This document shows positions 48,797 to 59,957 of a stretch of 64,000 bases of DNA, in pieces. Origin of the DNA: Anoplopoma fimbria (taxonomy: Eukaryota > Chordata > Actinopteri > Perciformes > Anoplopomatidae); NCBI RefSeq assembly GCF_027596085.1, contig NC_072449.1, positions 23,453,522-23,517,521 on the forward strand. Reading direction: 5' to 3'. The translations under genes were made by a program, and so were the position numbers. The notes beneath the pieces were generated by a model. The model had not been told where the DNA came from. It did not search any database and saw nothing but the letters and a program-made list of their open reading frames with translations. Every line of letters begins with the position of its first letter. Position 1 is the stretch's first letter.

Positions 48797-51700
48797 TTGA
48801 CAAACAACACTTCGCTTCTGTGCTGTTAGAGGGAGAAACTGGGGTGAATGAAGTGGACTGTGAATGAGAAAGTGACCCGTCTCAGGTTCCAGTGGGAGGA
48901 ATTGTGGGTGGGAGGGGGCTGTTTTATTCACTGTAAAGTTATAATGATTTGAAGACCAGTCTCAGACTTTTAAACTATTGTAGAAGAAAGTAGGTTTTAT
49001 TTTAATCTGATATTGTGTTTGTTTATCCTCATTAAGTGCCTGCCTTGACAGTAATATCTGTGTTAAGACAACCTGTTAACATGTATTATTAGACTTACCT
49101 TATTAGACCTAGCACTGCAGGCCAACATGTAGCATTTGCATGGTGGAATTATCAAGATAGCTGACTAGCCTGCTTGCTAATTCAACCATGGTAAAATGCT
49201 ACACTGGTGTCAGAAAATGAACCGTACAAGGTTGTCACTAATCTGGTGATAGTGATGTGCTTTCCTACCCTGTGTGTGGATGACGCATTAAGTTGTTAAC
49301 TTTGACTCATTTACTCTAGATCTCTACGCTTCTTTACGTTAGTAACGTCCACTGCCGGTTCCAGTCGTCATTGCAAAACCTCACCTCAGTGAGTCCACGA
49401 CTTGCCGTAGGTCAGTTTATTTTATACTGAAGTAAGGGCGCTACACTGTTCGCAAGATGCAGATACCACTTGACATGAAACATGAAACGCTTCACCACAA
49501 TCATCGGTTTTCTTCTACAGCTTCAGCAAAGTAATGTTCACTGGAAATGGTGACCTAGATCATTGTAGTTTCTGAATATTGCTTTTATTCTGTAGTTGAA
49601 TGAAATCAAACACTTTGGCATGCATTTGAAAATGACGTAAAGTATTTGGGGTTTGCAACAGTTAGAACGACCCTTTAACAGAGCAATGTTGTATTTCAAA
49701 ATTGATTCGCTACAGTGAATCAATAAAATAAATGTATTTTTGTGATTTGACCTGAAGCTCTAAAATAATATTAAAATACTGTCATTTTTCTCATGGGATC
49801 TGTGCCAATCTTGGTCTGGTATTACATTAAGACACAGTTTCAGCTCATATTTTAAACTTTATGAGAATTGGTAATAAACATGATGTTGGACTGATTTCAT
49901 GTTCCAAAGTTTGACACAGAAAATGACGTATTACTTTTAAATACAATTCTTTACAATAGGTTTTCACATCAGAGATTGGTATGCAGAATACTACCCTCCC
50001 AAATCCCAGATATTTGGATTTCGGTCAATACCATATAGTCTTAGGTGCCTACTGTGCAACATAAACAAATCCAACTCTGTAGTCACTTGATACCACTTGA
50101 TATCAACACTAAACTGGACAAAGTCTGACCAATGATCCTCTAAAAATGTTCATTTTTTCTGTCATGCATGCTTCATGTGGTCTGAATACCAGAGGATTGA
50201 TGTCAAAGTAAACTCAGCTTGCAATCCTGTTCACAGCTGGAACAACAAAACCTATTATTTTAAAGTACTTTTCAAAGTTCTCAGACTAGAAAGTTTATTG
50301 CCGCTCATCTGGAATTTCATCCCAGTATTGTGCAACAGAGTTCAAGCTGAGCTAAGGGGTGTTCACCTTTCTGCCAACAATGACTTTCCCACAGTTTTGT
50401 CTCATATGCATCATGATCCAACTGACCTTAAAGTAAACTGAATGCTTGTGTGCTTTATTTTAAACTTGTTTGAAACTCAATTGTTTGCAAGTTAACAATA
50501 TTAAAAAAATGACTAAATCTGAGTAGATATTCACATATTAACATGACTGATGGTAGTGTGTGAGCTCATGCTCATGCATTTATCTCATAGAGAAATGCTT
50601 AATCCTGCAGTAACAATCGTTTTGGCCACCCGGGGGCAGCATAAACAAGCTGTAAACACAACACTGACAGAGACTATCATAACCTTTATGAGGAACTTTC
50701 ATTTTGTGTTGATTTTAGTCCCTGTGGAAAGAAACGGTAAAGTAATAGGAGTTTTTGGTGAACTTGCATGATTTTTTTCTGATTTCACCAGAGTTAGACC
50801 AGTTGCCACCGATGACAAGCATTAAGAATAACTTTATAGAAATAGCCAATCTTATCGCTTATGCTTTACTTATGTAGGTCATATAGAGGCATTAGTATTA
50901 AATTGAGGCTGTTTCATAACCACTTAAAGCTTCGTCATTGTAACTTTAAGTTGATATGACAAACAGTATTTTATTTAGAGCCGGATGAGAACGGTGAGAC
51001 TCAATCAAAACATGACACACAAAAAAGACAACCCCGGCAAAAAGGAGGGTTTTGAGATATCAAACTTTAGAGCAGCTTTAGAAAAAAAACATGCTAAACA
51101 TATCACTGCTAATATTTTTGAAAGTATCTTTTTTGGTGATAATCCGACAGGGCCCATACCCGTTCTCCTCAATTTGCTGTTACACTGCTCAATCCCTTGT
51201 TTGAATGCGCTGTTTGTTTGCAGCAGTTTCACTGTATTGGCCTGCTGCTTCATGAGGGACCTCCTGGTAAAATAAATGTAAAAAATGTAATAATTAATAC
51301 ATTATTGCGGGGAATACAATTAGTTACAAGAAAAGAACAAGAAGAGGAAAAGGGGTACAAAGGCCGACAATTTTAAATGACAAAGACGTTTTTGAGGAAT
51401 TGTGATGACCATAGTCCTGAAGACTTTCTAATTTGTCAGTCCTTTTGGTGTTCAATAGAACAGATTCATTTCATGCTTTAACTGGATGATATTGGGTTTT
51501 CTTTCAGACCATTTGCTTTAAAAGAAATACTAACTTCTGCCAACTACAAGTCAAAGACGCAACCTTGTCGCCAGAAATGAATGTTGGCATTGTTTGTTTC
51601 TGCAAACCGTGGATACGTTAAATTTGACGTTTCTGAACCAAAAATATATTTCATAAATCTTTTTCATATCAGCCGCGTATCACACCTGCAGAAATGCACG

Positions 51701-52951
51701 ATACCACGTGGTCAGCGCTGTGAAAGGATAGTTAGGTTGAGACATCAGAGCTACTTGCATAAAGTTATCCCAACATACCGCCTCTGGAGCAAAGTAAAAT
51801 GTAAGTAACTATCAGAACCAGCCATCTTAAATTGTGGAACAATGATCAGCAGCAACCAAGGAACTGTATGCAATGCATTAATGCAGAAGTATATCAATTT
51901 CTAAATAAGGCTACTCAGTACCACCAAAATATATATACTACTATATACAATAGAATATGTATCAATGTCTTTAAATGGCACTTTACATAGCAACAATGTT
52001 GATGAGGGAAATGCATTCTCTCTTAACTTTGCAAGAAACACTTTGCACCTGCATCCACATTATCAGTGCAGCACTGAGCTCACAGTAAAGTGTGAGTCAG
52101 ATGCTGACTCATCAACTCATTCAAAGCAGCTTGTAAAACTTGTTTGAAAGGATTGTTTCCCAGGGGGAATAAATACAATACGTATTTTATCAAGTGTCAC
52201 ATTTCTCTTTCACTGGGAGCTGTTCTCCACATGAACTCCAAATTATCAGCAGGATTATCAGACTCATTTCTTTCTCTAAATCCCCCGCTGCAGTGACCAA
52301 TCTAATTCACAAGAAACCTTTCTTGCCCCTCCCTCAAGATCTGGTCGAATGTTGCCTCTGGTGATTTTACATCATCTTTCTCCGCCTTCCAACAATCCGA
52401 TTTCAGTGCCTTGAGTAGGCTGGATCTCCGCCTCTAGAGCTCTGTGTAAGTCCAGCCATGTGACAAAACACTGGGCTGATTAGAAACCCAACCTGACAAG
52501 AGGTTTTTCTTTTCTTTGGGAACAGCCACTTGTTCAGAGATGCAGAGGAATGTGCTGTGCATCATTTTCTGAACTCACAAGGGATTTTAGTGAGAATTTG
52601 TCAAAGATATTTCAAATGTAAACCACCATAGGTCAAACACAGATATACAAAACAAATCATGCATGAAACATGTTTCCTGAAAATACAAAGTGCAGCAACA
52701 CTGCAGCTGCTGATACATAATAACTGAATGTATGAATACATGTTGCACAATGCTGCATGTACATTTTCAACCAATGCAACAAAAGAAGGAAACAAAATTT
52801 GAATATTTTTTACAATCTTATTTTTCAGACATTTATGACTACAACAAAATCCATAAGTCACAAATAAATCAAGTGTTATATAAAAATGGGGAAATCAGGA
52901 ATAATACTAATTAAATGCTCTACACTGTAAAGAATTTTTCCATTAAATAAT

Positions 52952-53175
52952 AGTAAAGTGCTGGCAGCAGAGACGCCAGCCACTTACTGTGATTCTACAG
53001 TACTCATACTGTGAAATTACTTAACAGCCTGTATTCTACTTTACATTACTGTAAAGTAGAATACAGTATATTTCTGTATTTTTTCAATCTTCAGTAAAAT
53101 ACTGGCAGCAGAGATGCCAGCAATATACTGTAATTCTACAGTAGTCATACTGTTGAACTGTTTCACAGTCTATTT
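52952..53175 (+). repeat. Two-copy repeat separated by a perfect hairpin
   Basis: Copy A (from 52952) and copy B (from 53093), 141 nt apart, share 'ctggcagcagaga', 'gccagc' and 'attctacagta'. Between them a perfect 16-bp inverted repeat (53029-53044 against 53051-53066, arms ctgtattctactttac) has a 6-nt loop. Non-coding and probably a non-autonomous element. Confidence 0.7.
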
Positions 53176-55261
53176 CAGTAAAAATTAATGAACTATATTT
53201 CTGTGATTATTTGAGTTTACAGTAACATTCTGGTTAGGTTACTTTAAATTCTGTTTACTGTAGACAGGCCAAATTGATAATACAATAACTCAGTTTAGCA
53301 GATTAGAATATCTAAAATATCAACATAGACATATGTATTATAATGGAAATTATGCAACATAAGGATTAAACAACTTAGAAAGGATATAATTCAAACTCAC
53401 TTTTATTAACAGGGCAGTGTCAACATAAATACTACTACTGTAAAAAACAAAAAAAAACTTAAAAAAAACACTTGGACGACACATCGAAACAAGCCAGAAA
53501 GATTTGGAGTAGCAAAATGAAAACTGTGAGGTAGGCTTAGTTTCCCTCTTGAAAAAGTCCTGTGAGGTAGGCTCCTGTTTTGCCTCTTAAAGGAGTCCTT
53601 TGAGCTCGGTGCATCAGCAAGAGTCGGGGTGGTTGTGGACAGTTCCAATTCCAAGAGGATTCTTCTGGGTCAGATAGAGATGACCATCACCTTGCTGGTC
53701 GGTGTTCTTCTCCATATATTAGTTCCAGCGTTGCCACTGTAAAACAGCAACAAACTAAAACATTTAACCAAATAAATCAATAATAACAATGCCAAATCAA
53801 TGCTTATAAAGTTAATAATATCAAAGTCTCCTGTGGCTCAATGTGGCAACGTCAGTCTGCCAAAACAACACATGGAGTGAGAGATAGACTATTAGGAACA
53901 CTTTGTAGTCTTAAATGGGTAGTTTCAGTTTTGTAACATAAGGTGATATTACTACTTTAATCCCCCCACCATTCCCACCTTCAAGTTTGCTTAGTGTATG
54001 TTTGTGGCATTGGAAACTATTAACAAGGGGCAAAAGGATATCAGCTAGCTAGCTAGCAACCACTGCTACAACTCTTAAGAACATTCTCACATGATAAACC
54101 GTTAGCATTTGATTGAAGATGGTGAATCTAAAATGCACGTAAATATAAATGTTTGAGCCGTTTAAATGTCAAACCTCATAAGTAACTTAAAAATCATAGA
54201 CTGGCTAGCTATCATCAGTTTGATTTCAAACCTTATTTTTGGTAATGCATAAGATACTGAGAGATACTGTAAATTAACAGCAATTGGTTACAGTATACCT
54301 TTTTGACAATCTGTACATCAGACTGTTTCAGGGTTGTGTCAAGTCATTTCATGGTCAAAAATAACCCTATTTAATCATTATAGTTTGTACAATAAGAAAC
54401 TAAAGGGTCACATAGCTCTCCTCTTGAATATTACTGAATCAGCCCAAAAAAATAAACTAAACATATTTTGCTTCAGATAAGAGAGATGTAACATGATTTA
54501 GGGTCTTTTATTTAATATGAATAATCTTAATGTTCACCCCATGATAGGGACAAATCAATCATAATTGGAGGTATTTGACTGAGAAGGAATTCTTTTTTTG
54601 ACCAATCTGATAAATTATAAAAAAAAAGCAGTTTCCTTATGATTAAGCTAGTTTAGCAAATTATTATTATTTTTAATTATAAAATCCATAAACTGACAAT
54701 AGATTTTAGTGATAAAAAAAGAAAGAAAAGCAACAAGAGGCAATTTGAAGTACTTATTCTGGACTAATTTGGCTGATAGAGAGTCAAATAGTCCCTACCA
54801 TGATACCACACGGTCGGCTGATGCCTCCATTATTTTAAAGAGGTTTCTTTTCTGAGGGCCTTGTGGGCTGCTGAGGCCCTTCAGTCTGTGTGCTTTGCGT
54901 GCGACAGCGCCAACCTTTCTCCACATTCCACAATGAAAGAGTTTTGTCCCTACATTGTGATTTAGGTCATCACCAATTCAGTGCTTGTTTTGTGGCATTT
55001 GAAAGATGTCCAATCTCCTGGGTTGGCAAAATCACCCCATGCCTGTTACCATGGAAAGCGGGGGCAAGCTAGAACCTCCTCCATGTGTTCCCAAAGTAAA
55101 TCTCCACCTTCTGGGGGGTTTAGCTGAGGGGGTTGGGAGGTAACTAGCGGTCATCTCTGTGCAGTGAAAGGTGCTTGGGGTTGATGCTCTGTGCACACCC
55201 ACACATTAACCCCTCCATACTGCACGGTGTAATACAGTGGGGGTAAGACACTGGAGGGTGA

Positions 55262-55288
55262 GATCTACTCTCAGAGGGTATCAGACCT
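55262..55288 (+). repeat. Direct repeat, left copy (flank of inserted repeat)
   Basis: GATCTACTCTCAGAGG and GTATCAGACCT match the right copy at 55806-55833 apart from a one-G difference. The two copies bracket the fish repeat at 55289-55805. Confidence 0.85.
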
Positions 55289-55805
55289 CTGCGGCTGGGT
55301 ACATTACATTACAGTCATTTAGCAGACGTTTTACCAAAAACGACTTACATTACAGAACTACTAGTCACCAGTTCTGGTGTAGTAGTTCATTTAGAATGTC
55401 CCGTAACAGGGTGGACATTTGGCCTATGTTAGGTGTGAAGAATTTGGTCAAAATTTATAATATCCTGAGCTGGACCAATATATTTTTCTTATAATTTAAC
55501 ATGCGACTAAGATAAAATCATGTATTCAACATAGGTATTCAAGAGAACTACTAGTCACCAGAAGTCATAAGTGCATCTCCTTTCTTAAACAAGCATCTTA
55601 AAGCATAAACCAGAGCAAAAGTATAGTGCAGAGGCAGATTACTATGAAAACAATAATTGCAACAGACTAATACGAATATAATAAGTGCTACAAACTACTA
55701 CGAATAGGATAAGTGCAGTAAATAAATACAAATTCAATAAGTGCAGCGAACTGATACGAATACAGTAAGTGCAACAACTAATATGAATGCAATAAGTGCT
55801 ACGAG
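55289..55805 (+). mobile_element. Fish interspersed repeat with internal minisatellite
   Basis: The left part reads 'gtacattacattacagtcat', 'ttagcagacgttttacc' and 'cgacttacattacag', a motif very widely dispersed in fish genomes. The right part (about 55660-55805) is a degenerate tandem array of about 33-bp units built on 'taatacgaatacaataagtg' variants. Together with the bracketing direct repeats this looks like one insertion just upstream of the proca1 promoter. Element class unknown. Confidence 0.65.
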
Positions 55806-55833
55806 GATCTACTCTCAGAGGGGTATCAGACCT
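55806..55833 (+). repeat. Direct repeat, right copy
   Basis: Partner of 55262-55288; it ends 37 bp before the proca1 TATA-like box. Confidence 0.85.
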
Positions 55834-55869
55834 GGGTAATAGATAAAGAAACTCTACCCAGGCTGGGAA

Positions 55870-55876
55870 TATAAAG
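55870..55876 (+). promoter_or_regulatory. proca1: TATA-like box of proca1
   Basis: TATAAAG lies 161 bp before the proposed ATG at 56031. A start site about 30 bp downstream (near 55900) would leave a leader of about 130 nt. The leader contains an out-of-frame upstream ATG at 56002 whose frame overlaps the main start and ends at 56097. Confidence 0.5.
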
Positions 55877-56030
55877 AGGTTAACTCGGCTGACTCCTCCC
55901 AGCGTTTGCCGGTCCTCGTATTGATAATCACACCACTTGTGCTTCGCCTTAAAAGTGACCGAGCTGCTCGGGAGCGTCGTGAGGAGCTGTCTCCGTTACG
56001 CATGGTGCTGAAAGTGCCTCTCGCCGCATC

Positions 56031-59000
56031 ATGTGGTCGGTCTTCTTTGTCTTTCTGTCTTATCTTGACAGGAACTTCGTCAAGGGTGACCTCCTGAGCC
56101 TCGCTCTGGACGCAGAGAGGGAGAGCAAAGAGATGTTCTCCATGATGCTCAATGGCACCTTTTGCGCCAAAATGTCAACCGTGAGGGAGAGCTTCCTCTA
56201 CCAGGTGTCAGACGGAGCCGAGGCGGTGCGATCCGTCGTCAGCCCCGCAGGGAAGCTGGTGAACTGCTCCGTGGAAGCGAACCAGATGCAGGTGAAGTCG
56301 TTCATGCACGAGTGCAGGTTGGGACTGAAGGAGCACAGAGCCGGGAGGCAGCAGCTGGAGACGCGTTTTGCGAGCCTGGATGAAGCCAAGCTGATGTGCC
56401 GGGAGTTTAAGGAGAGGTCGGAGAGCAGAGGCGAGGTGGAAGGGGATGAGAGTGAGGACAAGGGTTTAAAAAGATCCAAGAGAGGCTTCACTTATCCTGG
56501 GACCCTGTGGTGTGGAGCTGGAAACATGGCTGATCATGATGGCCAGCTGGGTGGGTTGTGTGACAATATATATTCAAGCAAAGTCATTTTTATTATACCA
56601 GTGTGTGATAGTAATTTCTACCTCCCTGTTGCAGGAGAATTTGCAGACACTGACAGCTGCTGCCGTACCCATGACCACTGCCCTCACGTCATTCACGCCT
56701 TCTCCTCTAATTATGGCCACACTAATTTCAAGTGGCACTCAATCTGCCATTGTGACTGTGATAATGCGTGAGTAAAACATTATAAGTCTCACCATGTGAA
56801 TCTCATGTACCCGATACAATTCCAATTCACTTTTAACTGGACCATTATTAAGCTTTTAGACATTGAGTTCAGCTGTTTAATCCTTCTGGCAAATGTCGTT
56901 TTCTGAAACTCATAAAAAAAAAAGAAAAAAATGTTTGCATTGAATTGTAATAATTATAAAGATGCACCGGGACTCATTAAAGACTATAACTTGTAAAAAA
57001 AAATGAAGTCAGCACATTCCAGCTGTCCAGTTTTTAAGTATTTGTTTTTCTTATTAGTTCACAATTTATTTCAATAGCGATGCAGTCATCAGGTCTCCAT
57101 TCAAGTATACAGTTAAAAAGTAAGACTGTATCAGGAGGACCAAGCAATACATATGGACAATTATATCATAATGATATTGCAACTAACAACATTTTGGGAT
57201 ACATTTTAATTTAGTCTGGAACAGTTTAGTAGATTCTCTATTATATCCCAGGATAATCTGTAGGAGAGGAATCGTAGGAACAAGTCACACTCAGCTAACA
57301 TGTCTACATCCTTCTGTGCAGTTACTCTGCTCCTATAGGTCAAACTGTGTTGCCATCTCCAGGAAGAGACAACTAGACAAGAGCCTGACTTTTTGTTCTC
57401 TCTTTAGGTTAAGAGGTTGCCTGAGGAAAGTCAACGACACATCTTCCAGGGTAGTTGGTCAGGCGTTCTTCAACGTCATCGGTGTGCCCTGCTTTGAGCT
57501 TGCATATGAGGATCAGTGTGCAGAGCGGCACTGGTACGGCATGTAAGTATCAGTGTACTCTGGTGTAACATAACGACTTAAAAGTAGATTTGCAACACAC
57601 TGAGCTGTATTACTTGCTGATATCACTACAGTCAAACCTTCCCTTCATTTATTATCTTGTAGGTGTAAACGTTATGAGAAGTTTCCCATTGCTGTGCTGA
57701 AAGAGGCGGTCCCGTACGACTTTGGCGGTATCGACGTCATCGATGAGCTGACGGTGGCTCCTTCCAAGAAGGAAGAGTCCAAGAAAAGCGGAGAAGACGA
57801 GAAACCAGAGAGCACAACAGTGTCTACTATGTCAGGCCCTGAAGAGCCTTCTCTCAGAAACGTTGTCACAGCTGCCGAGGACTTCATCAAGGTCCTTGCT
57901 ACCGTCTCCACCTCGCAAAGCTCCACCGCCGACTCCGATAAAGGCGAGACGCAAAGCTCAGAGAAGAAGAAGAGGAAGAAGAAAGGGAAGAAGAAGAAAA
58001 CCAACAAAAAGCAAAAAGGAAAGGGGAAGGGAAAGGGGAGGAAGAGGAAGCAGAAAGCAGAGGAAGGGGCTGCAGTTTCGCCCTCTGGCAGCAAAGCAGA
58101 AGAAGTCAACGCTCTAAGTAACTTTATCGGGGAGTCACACAAGCAGGAGCAGTCAAGTAGAAACACAAACAGAGTCAAGGACGGTGAATATAAGCTCGAA
58201 GGAAAAGACGAGCCCTTTAATGAAGTCATGAAAGATGAACCAGCGATAGATAAGGAGACCGTTTCCATTACGTCAGCTACAACAGTCCAGAAGAAACCAG
58301 CAGAGTCCACAGAAGAAATCACTCCGTCTACGCCAACAACCACGACAACTGTGAGTCCACATGAAGGACACACAAGAAGGCTCCGAAAGGGAAGGCGAAA
58401 GAACAGCAGGAAAATCTCTCTTCCTCCCTCTGACGAGCTTGAAATGAACACAACAGACATCCTAAGAGCCGTTTCTGCCCCCACCATCATCACCAAAACT
58501 CCAACGGCACAGCCTGAGCAACAAAGCTCTGTTGTCAGCACTGCCAGTACCCCCATTATAATCCCCAAAGTCAAAAGGAACAGGTCAAAGGAGAGAGGAG
58601 ACAGAGAGGGAGAAAAAAAGGAGGAAACTCAGCTCGGCCTCTCCCATTGTGGCCGCTGGCCATGAAAATTCCTCTGTGGACAATCTGAAAGTGATCCCTC
58701 TCACCGGGGCTCCCACCGTAACGTCGGTGCTCACCACAGATCGGAAGGTTTCACACAGGATGGACGTTTACGGAGGGAAGACGACCCTCCAAGGTACGGC
58801 TCTGAACTTTAGTGTTTTGAGAAGGCATAAGTCGAAAGGATCGAGAAGCAGAAGGAGGAAAACTGTTTTGCCTCTTTCGAATGAAAATCCACTTTTTCAC
58901 AACAGCTCTGAAAATGTGATTCCTATTCAAGAGAAGATTGATGCAGTGAACGGTCCTGCAACCACCTTTGCAGAAGACAGTCACAGTGAATGGAGGCTTT

Positions 59001-59335
59001 TTACAGCTATCACAGCAGCCCCTTCTATCGTTACAAAACGACACAGGCAGACAATCAGACAGCAGAGAAAACCAAGAAAGAAAGCCATGGCTGCTTCTCT
59101 CAGCGATGGACCATCTATCCCCAAACAAACTGAACAAACACCAATGACTTTTACAACCACGCCAACCAAAGTCGCCACCACTGAAGAGCTGATTCTACAG
59201 AGATATGACAAACCCCGCGGGACCACCTCAGCAACTCTCGTCATGAGTCCCATTCAGTTATCAATTGAGAGAGCAAAAGCCCAATTCACCAGGAAGAAGA
59301 GGAGGAAAGCAGCACTGTCGGTTAGACAACAGTGA
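56031..59335 (+). CDS. proca1: Proca1, group III secreted phospholipase A2-type protein, 4 exons, +1 frameshift in last exon
   Basis: PROCA1 is a relative of group III PLA2, named in mammals for cyclin A1 interaction. Exons: 56031-56550, 56635-56767, 57408-57542 and 57663-59335 (GT/AG, phases close). The start MWSVFFVFLSYL is weakly signal-peptide-like. An RSKR site (148-151) precedes the PLA2 domain, as the basic site does in PLA2G3. The calcium-loop block TLWCGAG has W160. The active-site block CCRTHDHCPH has His186-Asp187. HSICHCDCDNALRGCL and a PCFEL block follow. The C-terminal half is low-complexity, with Lys/Arg-rich runs (57961-58060) and Ser/Thr/Pro-rich blocks, like mammalian PROCA1. 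At a run of seven A (58613-58619) the frame changes: the first frame stops at 58665 (596 aa), while a similar basic, Ser/Thr-rich frame continues to 59335 (about 819 aa if one A is excess). Pla2g3 is the alternative name; position beside rab34 and the Lys-rich tail favour proca1. Confidence 0.85.
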
Positions 59336-59598
59336 GCAATGTGGTGCAACACGATAGGCTGAAAGAAAACTTAGCTGGCTAGGCTAGCTCCTGTCGATCA
59401 GATAAACTTCTACATCAAAATATATACAGAATAATCTTTTCTGCTTCAGCATTCAAATCAAAGAAATAGAAAGGAATCATGTTTGATTGTGAGAATCATG
59501 TTTTGTAATACTGTTTTCTGCATGTCTATAATAACATTTACGAATCATTAGCCTATGTGGATGTATCTGCTGGTGCCCATGTTTATATCTAGTGATGG

Positions 59599-59613
59599 AA
59601 TAAAATAAATAAA
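59599..59613 (+). terminator. proca1: Overlapping AATAAA polyadenylation signals of proca1
   Basis: Three overlapping AATAAA hexamers (starting at 59599, 59604 and 59608) lie about 265 bp beyond the downstream stop at 59335. Their position fits a transcript covering the second reading frame of exon 4. Confidence 0.6.
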
Positions 59614-59654
59614 CAATGTAGCATGTTTTTCATTTTTCGTTTTTCATTTTCAAT

Positions 59655-59957
59655 TCTAGCTGATAGTTAGACGAGTAGATTGATACAACTACTTTACTCT
59701 AAATATGAAGCAAAAACGTGCGAACAGCAACATGTGTTTTACAGTTTAGTTTTAGCACAAAAACAAAGGATTTTGTTACCTTAAGACAGAGCAAGGCTAG
59801 CTGTTTCCTCCTGTTTCCAGCCTTTGAGCTAAGCTAATGGCTGCTCGCTGTAGCTTTATATTTACCATATAGACATGAGAGTGGTATTAATGTTTTCATT
59901 TAACTCTGCAAGAGAGTGAATAGCTGTATTTCCCACAATGTCAATCAATTCCTTTAA
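59655..59957. mobile_element. Foldback MITE-like element, copy 4
   Basis: The left arm is degenerate ('gtagattgatacaactactt', 'aaatatgaagc'). The right arm is clear ('gctagctgtttcctcctgtt', 'tccagcctttgagctaagct', 'gacatgagagtggtattaat'). Same family as 5200-5660 and 35483-35924. Confidence 0.75.

Larger units (their letters stand above)
48797..55860. other. Intergenic between the APRT-like gene and proca1
   Basis: No protein-coding gene was recognised in 7 kb. The left end presumably holds the 5' UTR and promoter of the minus-strand APRT-like gene. Near 50550-50940 there is a fish repeat containing 'ccacccgggggcagcataaa'. A palindromic tandem element lies at 52952-53175 and the bracketed repeat at 55262-55833. 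Open frames are short and featureless. Confidence 0.7.

Noticed and set aside
55906..56097. Alternative N terminus for proca1 from the frame containing the ATG at 56002
   Set aside because: It ends at 56097 and cannot join the PLA2 frame without an extra indel or an unsupported splice. It is treated as an upstream frame, though an AG at about 56070 leaves a small chance of another 5' exon.
57672..58574. 300-codon open frame on the minus strand opposite proca1 exon 4
   Set aside because: It is a shadow of the Lys/Glu/Ser-rich coding strand, which rarely produces stops on the opposite strand. There is no domain, and the plus strand continues the spliced PLA2 gene.
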